DNA of 57,907 nt from an uncultured Bacteroidales bacterium (GTDB lineage Bacteria; Bacteroidota; Bacteroidia; Bacteroidales; UBA932), in the NCBI GenBank assembly GCA_900318355.1, contig ONKE01000040.1, forward strand, positions 1 through 57,907, read 5' to 3'. How positions within the stretch are numbered: position 1 is the stretch's first letter; each line of letters starts with the position of its first letter. This document shows positions 50,934 to 57,907 of the stretch, piece after piece. A program made the position numbers and the translations under genes. The notes beneath the pieces are model-generated. The model was not told where the DNA came from. It ran no database searches and worked only from the letters and a program-made list of their open reading frames with translations.

Positions 50934-53117
50934 ATGAAACTCTTCCGTTTCGGCCTCATCCCGGCCATGGCATTCCTGCTCGGAGTCCCGTCGCCCGCGC
51001 AGGATAAACTTACCGACCACGTCAATCCGTTTCTCGGCACGACGACCCTTTGGGAAAAGGAAGACCTCGGCTACGAGCGTCACCGTGAGGCCCGTACATG
51101 GGGCGCGGAGACGTTTCCGGGCGCAGCCCTGCCCAATGCCATGGTCCAGGTCACTCCCGTGACAATGTACCACAGCGGCTCCGGCTATCAGTATGAAGAC
51201 AAGACCATCTACGGCTTCGCCCACACCAGCAAGGGCCACTGGAACCTGTGCCATGTTCCCATCCTTCCGGTGACCGGCCGTATCGACCCTTCCGACTATG
51301 CTTCCGCCTTCGGCCATGACCGCGAGTCGGCGCGTCCGGGCTATTACCAGGTCTATCTGGAGCGCTACGGCGTCAATGCCGAAATGACTTCGACGCTGCG
51401 TTGCGCCTATCACCGCTACACCTTCAGGCCCGAAGACGCCAAGGAACTCCTCGTCGACATCACCCGTTCCAACAACAACGTCTGGGAATGGAGCCTGCGC
51501 AAAGACGGCCCCAACGTGCTGACCGGGAGCCAGGGCGGCGACGGCAAAATCTACTTCTACGCCGTCTCCAACTACGATATCGGCGAAGTCAGGATGCTTC
51601 AGGGCGGCCGTCGCAGAAGGGGACAGTCTCCCGCCGGGGTCAGCATCGTCGGCCTCGTCGATTTCCCTGAAAGCAAAGGAGCCAAGGCCCTCGAACTGAA
51701 AATCGGCTTCTCCTTCGTAAGCGTGGAAAATGCCAAGGCTAACCTTGAAGCTGAAATCGCGGGCAAGACCTTCGAAGAGGTAGCCGGCGAGGCGGATGCG
51801 GCCTGGGAGTCGCTCCTGGGCCGGATTCAGGTCAAAGGCGGCACCTCCCGTCAGCGCAACCTCTTCTATTCCACGCTCTACCGCAGTTTCCTGTGGCCAT
51901 GTCTCCGCAGCGACTGCAACGGGCAATACACCGACGTCCGCGGCCAGGTCGTCACGGCGGATTTCCGCTACTACACCGACCCTTCCTTCTGGGACGACCA
52001 TCGCAACAAACTGGTCCTGCTGACGCTTCTGGCGCCCGACGTAGCGGCGGATGTGGTGAAGAGCATCACCGACAAGGGCGAAAAGCGCGGCGGCTTCATG
52101 CCGACATTCTTCCATGGCGACCATGCATCTACCTTCATCTCAGGTACTTGGCAGCGAGGCATCCATAACTACGACCTCCGGCGCGCCTACAAGCTCATTC
52201 TCAAAAATGCCACGGTCCCGGGACGATGGGGGAGGGCCTACATGGACGAATACCTTGAAAAGGGCTGGATCTCCGACAAAGACACCGTCGGCATGCCTTT
52301 CTACATCGAGGCCAAGGGTGCCGTGCAAAAGGTGCTCGAATACTCATACGACGACTATGCCACGGCGCAGGTCGCCCGTATTCTCGGCGACGATGCCAAT
52401 TACGAGCTGCTCATGAAGCATTCGCAAAACTACCGCAATGTCTTCGACCCTTCCACCGGCTTCTATCGCGGGCGGGTCGACGGTGGCGGCTGGATACGCG
52501 GCTTCGACCCCTATTATCCTTATTTCCAGCACATGTGGAGGGAGGCCAACGCGTGGAACGTCCTGTTCTATCCTCCCCACGACCCCCAGGGCGTCATCGG
52601 ACTCTATCCGTCGAAAAAAGCCGTCGAGGCCAAGCTTGATTCGCTCTTTACCGAGCCGTGGCGCGGCTACGAAGTGGAGAACATGACCGGATTCATCGGC
52701 CAGTACTGCCATGGCAACCAGCCCGGCCACAACATTCCCTACGCCTATTATTTCATCGGCAAGCAGGAAAAGAGCCAGCACTATATCGACCTTATCCTCG
52801 ACCGTTTCTACGACATGGGCGCCGAGGGTCTGGCCTACGCCGGAATGGACGACGCCGGGGAAATGTCGTCTTGGTACGTTTTCAACGCCATCGGCCTCTA
52901 CACCTATTCTCCGGCCGATCCGGAATATATCGTGACGGTGCCCCTGTTCGACGAGGTGCGCCTGCGGCCCGGCATAGGCAAGGAACTGACTGTCAAGAAA
53001 ATCGGCAGCGGACGGAAGATCACATCCATCCGCCTTGGCGGCAAGGCGGTGAAAGGCTGGTTCGTCCGCGACGCCGACCTCTGGAAAGGGACCGACCTCA
53101 TAATCAAAACGAAATGA
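50934..53117 (+). CDS. GH92 exo-alpha-mannosidase
   Basis: The 727-residue protein has a signal peptide (LIPAMAFLLGVPSPAQ) without a clear lipobox. GH92 markers are VNPFLGTTT at the start, GAALPNAMVQVTPVT, GFAHTSKGHWNLCHVPILP, DPSFWDDHRNKLVLL, GNQPGHNIPYAYYF (about 602-615) and GMDDAGEMSSWYVFNAIGLYTYSP (about 640-663), which carries the catalytic acid residues. GH92 enzymes are calcium-dependent inverting alpha-mannosidases (alpha-1,2, alpha-1,3 and others). The length is normal. It likely works in the periplasm on mannan side chains. It overlaps the SGNH gene by 4 bases. Confidence 0.92.
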   Translation: MKLFRFGLIPAMAFLLGVPSPAQDKLTDHVNPFLGTTTLWEKEDLGYERHREARTWGAETFPGAALPNAMVQVTPVTMYHSGSGYQYEDKTIYGFAHTSKGHWNLCHVPILPVTGRIDPSDYASAFGHDRESARPGYYQVYLERYGVNAEMTSTLRCAYHRYTFRPEDAKELLVDITRSNNNVWEWSLRKDGPNVLTGSQGGDGKIYFYAVSNYDIGEVRMLQGGRRRRGQSPAGVSIVGLVDFPESKGAKALELKIGFSFVSVENAKANLEAEIAGKTFEEVAGEADAAWESLLGRIQVKGGTSRQRNLFYSTLYRSFLWPCLRSDCNGQYTDVRGQVVTADFRYYTDPSFWDDHRNKLVLLTLLAPDVAADVVKSITDKGEKRGGFMPTFFHGDHASTFISGTWQRGIHNYDLRRAYKLILKNATVPGRWGRAYMDEYLEKGWISDKDTVGMPFYIEAKGAVQKVLEYSYDDYATAQVARILGDDANYELLMKHSQNYRNVFDPSTGFYRGRVDGGGWIRGFDPYYPYFQHMWREANAWNVLFYPPHDPQGVIGLYPSKKAVEAKLDSLFTEPWRGYEVENMTGFIGQYCHGNQPGHNIPYAYYFIGKQEKSQHYIDLILDRFYDMGAEGLAYAGMDDAGEMSSWYVFNAIGLYTYSPADPEYIVTVPLFDEVRLRPGIGKELTVKKIGSGRKITSIRLGGKAVKGWFVRDADLWKGTDLIIKTK

Positions 53118-53884
53118 AAAAGATACTGATATTGCTCCTGGCGATTTTCGCCGCCTCTTCGGCATGGGCCCAGCCCGACCCTGCCGGACATCATCTTACC
53201 CCCAACCGGCGAGTTGCCCGCAAAAGCCCGTACAGGGGCTGCAAGAATTTCGGCAAGACCATCGCCGTATTCGGCGGGTCGCTGTCCGTCCTGGAAGAGT
53301 CCGATGCCGCCAAGCAGATATGGGCCGACCTTCTGGGCGCTGAAGTGACCACCTACGGGGTGGGCGGCGCCGGTTTTTCCTGCGACCAGGGCTACTCCCT
53401 CCAGCGTCAGGTCGACATGGCCGACGACTATGACATCTACGTCCTCTGGGCCTCCACCAACGACTTCGTAAATTCCCGTGAATGCGGCTCCTGGAAGGAC
53501 TACACGGCGCTCGACGGCTATGATCCCGAGAGCCTCAAGACCCAGTGCGGCGGCATCAACTACTGCATCAAGACCATCCTGGAACGCAATCCGCGCGCCG
53601 AGATATACTTTTTCACCTCGCTCCGTTTCTTCGGCACCGACTCCGGCCGAAATCCCTTTTCGACCGAGCCCAACAAGACGGGAAAAACCTTTGCCGACTA
53701 TGTCCGGGCCCAGAAAGACTGCTGCGCACATTATGGGATCCCCGTGCTGGACCAGTTTAATCTCCAGGGAATTAACGTCTTCAACTATAAGCAGTTCTAT
53801 CGCGAAGACAGCCTCCACATGACTTCCGACGGCTATGCCCGCATCGGGCCCGTCCAGGCCGCTTTCCTCTCCAATGGCTTTTAA
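53114..53884 (+). CDS. SGNH/GDSL-family hydrolase, secreted
   Basis: The 256-residue protein has a signal peptide (LLLAIFAASSAWA, cut near residue 19). SGNH blocks are visible: block I AVFGGSLSV with the candidate nucleophile Ser56 (GGS in place of GDS), block III WASTNDFVN with the Asn, and block V DSLHMTSDGYARIGP with the Asp-His pair. The family removes acetyl or other acyl groups, often from polysaccharides, so an acyl-mannan esterase is possible but unproven. Its ATG lies within the last codons of the GH92 gene (ATGA overlap). Confidence 0.82.
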   Translation: MKKILILLLAIFAASSAWAQPDPAGHHLTPNRRVARKSPYRGCKNFGKTIAVFGGSLSVLEESDAAKQIWADLLGAEVTTYGVGGAGFSCDQGYSLQRQVDMADDYDIYVLWASTNDFVNSRECGSWKDYTALDGYDPESLKTQCGGINYCIKTILERNPRAEIYFFTSLRFFGTDSGRNPFSTEPNKTGKTFADYVRAQKDCCAHYGIPVLDQFNLQGINVFNYKQFYREDSLHMTSDGYARIGPVQAAFLSNGF

Positions 53885-53896
53885 TATCGGACTGTT

Positions 53897-53927
53897 TTTG
53901 CAGTTTGAAAAATATTGCTTATCTTCG
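53897..53927 (+). promoter_or_regulatory. promoter of the GlsB-like gene
   Basis: TTTG (53897-53900), 19 bases, then TATCTTCG (53920-53927), one mismatch from the consensus. The ATG at 53964 is about 36 bases downstream. Confidence 0.65.
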
Positions 53928-53963
53928 CCATGTACTAAACCCGCCCGCTGGGGCACCTGAACT

Positions 53964-54968
53964 ATGGATAAGATAATCGATCCGGTTCCTCTTGATTTGA
54001 TTCTGTCCGAACTCGGCGAAGACCGCAAGTTCATGGACACAAATAAAGGAGGAAATGAAATTTATATTCTCGACTGCAACACCGCGCCGAACACTCTCCG
54101 CGAGATCGGGCGCCTGCGCGAGATTTCCTACCGCAATTCCGGCGGCGGCTCCGGCAAGGCCCTCGACCTCGACGAATACGACTTCCTCGACAATCCCTAT
54201 AAGCAGCTGATTGTCTGGGATCCCGATGCCAAGGCCATAATCGGCGGCTACCGCTTCCTTCCCGGCAAAGATGCCGTAATCGGCCCCGACGGCCAGCCCC
54301 GTATCACGTCGTCCCACCTTTTCCGCTATTCCGAGACTTTCGTCAAGGAATATCTCCCGAAGTCGATGGAACTCGGCCGTTCCTTCGTCGTCCCCGACTA
54401 TCAGAGTTCCAAGGCCGGAGCCAAGGCGCTCTTCACTATGGACAACCTCTGGGACGGCATAGCCGGTGCCGTGATGGCCTATAAGGGAGTGGACTATTTC
54501 TTCGGCAAGATGACGATCTACGCCTCTTACGACAAATCGGCCCTTGCTCTGATAATGCGCTTCCTGGCCAAGCATTTCCCTGATCCCGAGGGACTTGCGG
54601 CCCCATACAAGCCCGTCGTCTCCGACGTCGACTCCAGGCTTCTCGACCTTATCCTCTGCGAAGACGACCTCAAGGCCGATTTCCGCTGCCTCAAGAAGGC
54701 GATCCACGACCTGGGCACCTCCATCCCGCCGCTTGTCAACAGCTACATCAACTCCTCCTCGACCATGAAGATCTTCGGGTCGACCATCGCCGAAGACTTC
54801 TCCGACACGATAGAGACCGGCCTGATGATCCGCTTCAGCGAAATGTATCCGGAAAAGCGCGACCGCCACGCCCTGGCGTTCCTGCGCAACAGAAACGCCC
54901 CGGCCTTCATCCGCAACCTTGGCCGCCGCCGTCCGCTCGAGCAGCTTAAGGGATTGGAATTCAAATAG
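53964..54968 (+). CDS. glsB: GNAT-family N-acyltransferase, GlsB/OlsB-like
   Basis: The 334-residue protein has no signal or membrane segment. It carries the hemolysin/OlsB-type GNAT features: IYILDCNTAPNTLREIGRLREISYRNSGGGSG, YDFLDNPYKQLIVWDPDAKAIIGGYRFLPG, SELGRSF (here MELGRSFVVPDYQ), and ALFTMDNLWDGIAGAVMAYKGVDYFFGKMTIY. In Bacteroides such a protein (GlsB) adds a 3-hydroxy fatty acid to glycine in the synthesis of glycine lipids, with the O-acyltransferase GlsA usually next to it. No GlsA is present here. Its own promoter suggests a start of a new unit, with the HAD gene 7 bases downstream. The symbol is tentative. Confidence 0.72.
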   Translation: MDKIIDPVPLDLILSELGEDRKFMDTNKGGNEIYILDCNTAPNTLREIGRLREISYRNSGGGSGKALDLDEYDFLDNPYKQLIVWDPDAKAIIGGYRFLPGKDAVIGPDGQPRITSSHLFRYSETFVKEYLPKSMELGRSFVVPDYQSSKAGAKALFTMDNLWDGIAGAVMAYKGVDYFFGKMTIYASYDKSALALIMRFLAKHFPDPEGLAAPYKPVVSDVDSRLLDLILCEDDLKADFRCLKKAIHDLGTSIPPLVNSYINSSSTMKIFGSTIAEDFSDTIETGLMIRFSEMYPEKRDRHALAFLRNRNAPAFIRNLGRRRPLEQLKGLEFK

Positions 54969-54975
54969 TCCCGCC

Positions 54976-56127
54976 ATGAAACGCAGCCTTCTCGTCTTCT
55001 TTTGCTTCGTGGTTCTGCTTGCAGTCTCATGCAAGCGTGACACCCTTGAAAAAGGAGACTGGAACCCTGTTGTCCGCGAGGCCCTGCAGGAGCTTATAAG
55101 CGACTGTGGCTCAGAGTCTGAGGGCTACAATCCCGACTGCCGGCCCTATGCCGTCTTCGACTTCGACAACACCACGATAATAGGTGACATCGAGGTGGAG
55201 ACCATGGCGTTCCAGATTGCCAGCCTCCGCTTTGCCATCGCTCCCGACAAGTTCTACCGCACCCTTCTGGAATGCGTCCCGAATATCGATGCGCCGCTCA
55301 AGGGGCTTGACGCGGTCAGTGCACGCATGTTGGCTACGGACCTTCTGAACGACTATATCTTCCTTCATGAAAACTATATCACTCCGAAAGGCGACAATCT
55401 CAAGCAAATAAGGCAAACACCTGAATATCAGGATTTCCGCGCCAAGCTTTGGGCCCTTTCCGCCGGTGTCGACGCGACATTCGGCTACGAGACAGGCTGT
55501 CTGTGGATCCTCCGCCTTCTTGACGGCATGAGCGATGACGAGATTTCCGGCCTTGCCCGCGACGCAGCATCCGCCGCCCTTCAGCAGGAAAGGATCGAAG
55601 ACCAGGTCTGGACCAGCCCCGACCTTGGAGAGGCGGGCGTTGTCGAAGTGCCTGTGAGTCTTGGCATTGGCATAACTCCGGAGATGAAGGACCTTTACCG
55701 TGCGCTTCGGGAAGCCGGCATCGACGTCTATGTCTGTTCGGCCTCGATGGAGAAAGTCGTCGCCACCGTGGCGTGCGACCCGGCCTTCGGGCTTGAAGTC
55801 CCGCGCGAGAGGGTTTTCGGCATTCGCCTTCAGGGCGGAGACTACGCCCCCGGCTATCCCCACACCCACCATGAAGGCAAAGTCGAGTTGATACGCAAAT
55901 ACATCGCGCCTCATCATGGCGGCGCAGGTCCTATCCTCGTTGCAGGCGACAGCGAAGGCGACTACAACATGCTCACGGAGTTCGACAGCATGCGTGTCGG
56001 GCTGCTTCTCAACTGCGGCCGCACCGATGCCTTCGGCAAGTTCGTCTCCACGGCTCAGCCTCCATATTTCGTCCAGGGCCGCGACAAGGCGCGCAAGCGT
56101 TTCCTTCCGGACGACAAAATCAAATAG
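54976..56127 (+). CDS. HAD-family phosphatase lipoprotein, phosphorylcholine phosphatase-like
   Basis: The 383-residue protein has a lipoprotein signal (FVVLLAVSC, Cys19). HAD motif I is FDFDNTTII (D62, D64), motif II lies in YVCSASMEKV, the motif III Lys is probably in EGKVELIRKY, and motif IV is GDSEGDYNML. The start after the signal (WNPVVREALQELISDCGS...GYNPDCRPYAV) resembles the bacterial phosphorylcholine phosphatase group. It would act in the periplasm or at the surface. The ATG at 54976 is preferred because the signal begins there; a longer frame adds residues from the GlsB tail. It lies 7 bases after GlsB and 6 before the sugar kinase. Confidence 0.8.
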   Translation: MKRSLLVFFCFVVLLAVSCKRDTLEKGDWNPVVREALQELISDCGSESEGYNPDCRPYAVFDFDNTTIIGDIEVETMAFQIASLRFAIAPDKFYRTLLECVPNIDAPLKGLDAVSARMLATDLLNDYIFLHENYITPKGDNLKQIRQTPEYQDFRAKLWALSAGVDATFGYETGCLWILRLLDGMSDDEISGLARDAASAALQQERIEDQVWTSPDLGEAGVVEVPVSLGIGITPEMKDLYRALREAGIDVYVCSASMEKVVATVACDPAFGLEVPRERVFGIRLQGGDYAPGYPHTHHEGKVELIRKYIAPHHGGAGPILVAGDSEGDYNMLTEFDSMRVGLLLNCGRTDAFGKFVSTAQPPYFVQGRDKARKRFLPDDKIK

Positions 56128-56133
56128 AAGCAT

Positions 56134-57219
56134 ATGACTGACCTCATCTCCATCGCCTCCCTTTTCGCAATCGAGGGCGATATCCTGGAAATCAAGCCTT
56201 TGGGCAACGGTCTTATCAACGATACTTTCAAGGTAGTGACGGCGGGGCAGTCGCCCGACTACGTCCTCCAGCGCATTAACAACGCCATCTTTACCGACGT
56301 AGATCTGCTTCAGTCCAACATCGAAGCCGTCACCCGCCATATCCGCGCCAAACTCCTGGCGGCAGGGGAGGACGACATCGACCGCAAGGTGCTCCGTTTC
56401 CTTCCGCTGCGCGACTCCGCCCGAACATGGGCCCTTGCCGACGGCAAATACTGGAGGGTTTCGGTGTTCATAGCCGGCGCAAATACCTACGAGACAGTCA
56501 ATCCCTACTACAGCGAGTTCGCCGGCGAGGCTTTCGGCCACTTCGAGGCCATGCTCGCCGACATCCCCGACACTCTGGGCGAGACCATCCCCGATTTCCA
56601 CAACATGGAACTTCGCTGGAGGCAGCTGCGCGAAGCCGTCGCCGCCGACAAGGCCGGGCGCATGTCCCTTCCCGAGAGCCGCGAGATCCTCGCCGACATG
56701 GAGAAATATGCTTCCGACATGTGCCGCGCCGAACAGCTCCACCGCGAAGGAAAGCTGCCCAAACGCATCTGCCACTGCGACACCAAGGTCAACAACATGC
56801 TCTTCGACGCCGACGGCAAGGTCTTGTGCGTCATCGATTTGGACACCGTGATGCCCTCGTATGTCTTCTCCGACTTCGGCGACTTCCTTCGCACCGCCGC
56901 CAACACCCTCCCGGAAGACGACCCCGACACCGAACGCGTCGACTTCCGCATGGACATCTTCGAAGCCTTCGCCCGCGGCTACCTTCGCGGCACCGCCTCC
57001 TTCCTGACCCCCGTCGAGCGCGACAACCTTCCCTACGCCGCCTGCCTTTTCCCCTTCATGCAGGCCGTCCGCTTCTTCGCCGACTACCTTAACGGCGACA
57101 CCTACTACAAGACCCTCTACCCCGACCACAACCTCGTCCGCACCCGCAACCAGCTCCGCCTCTTCCACCGCGCCCTCTCCAAAGTCCCTCAGATGCAATC
57201 CTTCATCCAGCAGCACTAG
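56134..57219 (+). CDS. sugar kinase of the APH/NahK type
   Basis: The 361-residue protein has a kinase fold of the aminoglycoside phosphotransferase type: an N-terminal lobe with ILEIKPLGNGLINDTFKV and YVLQRIN (candidate ATP-site Arg), a catalytic loop RICHCDTKVNNMLFD (D216, N220) and the metal motif VIDLDTVM (D235). Close relatives include N-acetylhexosamine 1-kinase (NahK), which makes sugar-1-phosphate. No signal is present, so it is cytoplasmic. It may feed released GlcNAc, GalNAc or mannose into metabolism; the substrate is not shown. It shares an operon with the HAD lipoprotein and GlsB. Confidence 0.78.
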   Translation: MTDLISIASLFAIEGDILEIKPLGNGLINDTFKVVTAGQSPDYVLQRINNAIFTDVDLLQSNIEAVTRHIRAKLLAAGEDDIDRKVLRFLPLRDSARTWALADGKYWRVSVFIAGANTYETVNPYYSEFAGEAFGHFEAMLADIPDTLGETIPDFHNMELRWRQLREAVAADKAGRMSLPESREILADMEKYASDMCRAEQLHREGKLPKRICHCDTKVNNMLFDADGKVLCVIDLDTVMPSYVFSDFGDFLRTAANTLPEDDPDTERVDFRMDIFEAFARGYLRGTASFLTPVERDNLPYAACLFPFMQAVRFFADYLNGDTYYKTLYPDHNLVRTRNQLRLFHRALSKVPQMQSFIQQH

Positions 57220-57229
57220 CCGCCGGATA

Positions 57230-57260
57230 CTTGCAGGAAAACCCTGCCAAAAACTGCAAG
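57230..57260 (+). other. hairpin CTTGCAG/CTGCAAG downstream of the sugar kinase
   Basis: CTTGCAG (57230-57236) pairs with CTGCAAG (57254-57260). An alternative inner stem is GCAGG (57233-57237) with CCTGC (57243-57247). No T run follows, so it is a weak terminator at best. Confidence 0.4.
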
Positions 57261-57283
57261 CCCCGCTGGGCGGGAGAGCTTGT

Positions 57284-57393
57284 GCGTGGAGGCAAAACGC
57301 CTGAAACTCAGCATTTTACGCAAAATGCCTGTCGCGATTTCAGAACAGCCTTTTTGCGTAAACGTCTAACTTATAAATGGTTATCCTCCACGC
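57284..57393. repeat. nested inverted repeats
   Basis: Four inverted repeats are nested or overlap: GCGTGGAGG (57284-57292) with CCTCCACGC (57385-57393); CTGAAA (57301-57306) with TTTCAG (57338-57343); GCATTTT (57311-57317) with AAAATGC (57322-57328); and TTTACGCAAAA (57315-57325) with TTTTGCGTAAA (57352-57362). The last two are mutually exclusive. The whole unit could be a structured RNA or a small mobile element remnant. No gene is seen from 57220 to 57433. Confidence 0.6.
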
Positions 57394-57433
57394 AGTTGCG
57401 CCGCAATTTGTCCCGTTTTTGCACCGTGCAGCA

Positions 57434-57547
57434 TCATTGTCTTTGTGACCCCATTGCAACATCACCCGGTAGCGCAGCCTCCATCTCTTTGAACATGCTC
57501 ATTTCATGTTCAGAGGGAGTGTATTCATTTTTAATTGCGGCCTCCAT
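57434..57547 (-). CDS. possible small protein of 37 residues
   Basis: An ATG at 57547 opens a 37-codon frame ending in TGA at 57434. The peptide is acidic, starts MEAAIKNEYTPSEHEMSMF, and ends with AMGSQRQ. It has no signal or membrane segment and I do not recognise it. It lies divergent from the structured RNA. It could be a fragment of a decayed gene or chance. Confidence 0.25.
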   Translation of the reverse strand: MEAAIKNEYTPSEHEMSMFKEMEAALPGDVAMGSQRQ

Positions 57548-57585
57548 AATTCTCTAAGTTTTTGAATCTGATGCTAAGGTTAATA

Positions 57586-57617
57586 TTCGTTATTTTCGTT
57601 AAAAATATCTACCTTTG
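57586..57617 (+). promoter_or_regulatory. strong promoter for the RNA at the right end
   Basis: TTCG (57586-57589), 20 bases, then TACCTTTG (57610-57617), a perfect -7 box identical to that of tRNA-Asp. The spacing fits. The transcript should begin near 57623. Confidence 0.65.
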
Positions 57618-57622
57618 GAATC

Positions 57623-57907
57623 GCATTCCTACTAGGGGAACGCGAGCATAAAATACCGAAAGCGTTTTAGCTTTGATTCCGACCAAGTCGAATCGCCAGT
57701 TCATAGGGTACCGGAGTTCAAGTGAGACGCTTGCGCTGGCTATATTATGGGTTTCGGCTCACACTATAGCAGTGCGAGCCGTTATTACTTTAACTTGTTC
57801 GTACCCGGGGTTCTGGCGAACCTGACTTGGAGATCAAGACCTAAAGGAGGCTCGCACTTTCGCGTAGTATGGGTATTATCCCGCCAACGAGCCAGGCGGA
57901 ACGGGAG
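57623..57907 (+). ncRNA. large structured non-coding RNA, cut by window end; candidate HEARO/omega-RNA
   Basis: No long frame covers this stretch, but helices are dense. GATT-C-CGAC/GTCG-AATC (57675-57694) has a single bulged C. GGCTCACACT/AGTGCGAGCC (57756-57780) is 10 pairs with one A-C mismatch. GGTTC/GAACC (57809-57822) has a 4-base loop. CTTG/CAAG (57826-57838) follows. GGCTCG/CGAGCC (57849-57854 with 57888-57893) encloses a smaller GGG/CCC stem. A stable-RNA-type promoter precedes it. The size (at least 280 nt) and style recall HEARO/omega-RNA, which sits just upstream of IscB, with a guide at the 5' end. That is a resemblance from memory. It is not a tRNA, tmRNA, SRP or RNase P RNA by any motif I can see. 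Confidence 0.55.

Noticed and set aside
55111-57216. 701-codon open frame on the minus strand across the HAD and sugar-kinase genes
   Set aside because: It spans two real genes and the gap between them and shows no domain; the plus strand holds HAD and kinase motifs.
57623-57907. 5' end of a group II intron or a riboswitch
   Set aside because: There is no GUGYG-type intron start and no known riboswitch core that I can see. A covariance search would be needed to settle it.
1-57907. CRISPR array or cas genes
   Set aside because: No evenly spaced repeat-spacer array and no Cas-like protein was seen. The only tandem array (1-52) has no spacers.

Overview
The window looks like a chromosomal segment from a GC-rich member of the Bacteroidota, most likely the Bacteroidales. 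The grounds are two SusC/SusD pairs, many lipoproteins, promoters of the Bacteroidota type (TTTG, 19-20 nt, TAnnTTTG), and conserved pairs such as DUF3822-rsmD. I cannot name the species. Every product call rests on reading motifs by eye; no database search was possible.

Region 1 (1-22300) is mostly housekeeping. It starts with a 20-bp tandem repeat and a small membrane protein. Next come two adjacent genes that look like decayed enzymes: an aspartokinase-like and a phosphomannose-isomerase-like protein, both lacking key catalytic or metal residues. Then come an Hsp15-like S4 protein, a rubrerythrin and a CNNM/CorC protein. A minus-strand operon follows: NrnA-like phosphoesterase, two FKBP lipoproteins, MATE transporter, serine hydrolase. 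A plus-strand operon carries a pilin-like protein, DUF3822 and RsmD. A HerA-like ATPase, a CstA-family transporter and tRNA-Asp come next, then a hypB / large flavin-FeS oxidoreductase / hypA operon with no hydrogenase in view, a glycerophosphodiesterase, a CYTH protein and an MgtC-like protein.

Region 2 (22450-57219) is a glycan-use region. PUL 1 (22450-34522, plus) encodes a GxGYxYP-type lipoprotein, a two-part adhesin-like lipoprotein, SusC, SusD, DUF3823 and a large lipoprotein with a TIM-barrel-like look. Facing it is a minus operon of GH125 exo-alpha-1,6-mannosidase and a CotH-family lipoprotein. PUL 2 (37761-49249, plus) encodes SusC, SusD, two SusE-like lipoproteins flanking a GH76 endo-alpha-1,6-mannanase, and a very large SusF-like protein with a recent internal duplication. 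Next to it lie a GH76 with a SusE-like N-terminus (minus) and a GH92 alpha-mannosidase plus SGNH hydrolase (plus). GH76 + GH125 + GH92 fits breakdown of fungal-type alpha-mannan: GH76 cuts the alpha-1,6 backbone at the surface, SusC/D/E/F bind and import, and GH92 and GH125 trim in the periplasm. A GlsB-like N-acyltransferase, a HAD lipoprotein and a NahK-like sugar kinase follow. No PUL regulator (HTCS, SusR, sigma/anti-sigma) is encoded here.

Region 3 (57220-57907) has no sizeable gene. It holds nested inverted repeats, a possible 37-residue ORF on the minus strand, and a strong stable-RNA-type promoter driving a highly structured, probably non-coding RNA that runs off the end of the window. 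Its layout recalls HEARO/omega-RNA (IscB guide RNA), but the sequence needed to test this lies outside the window.
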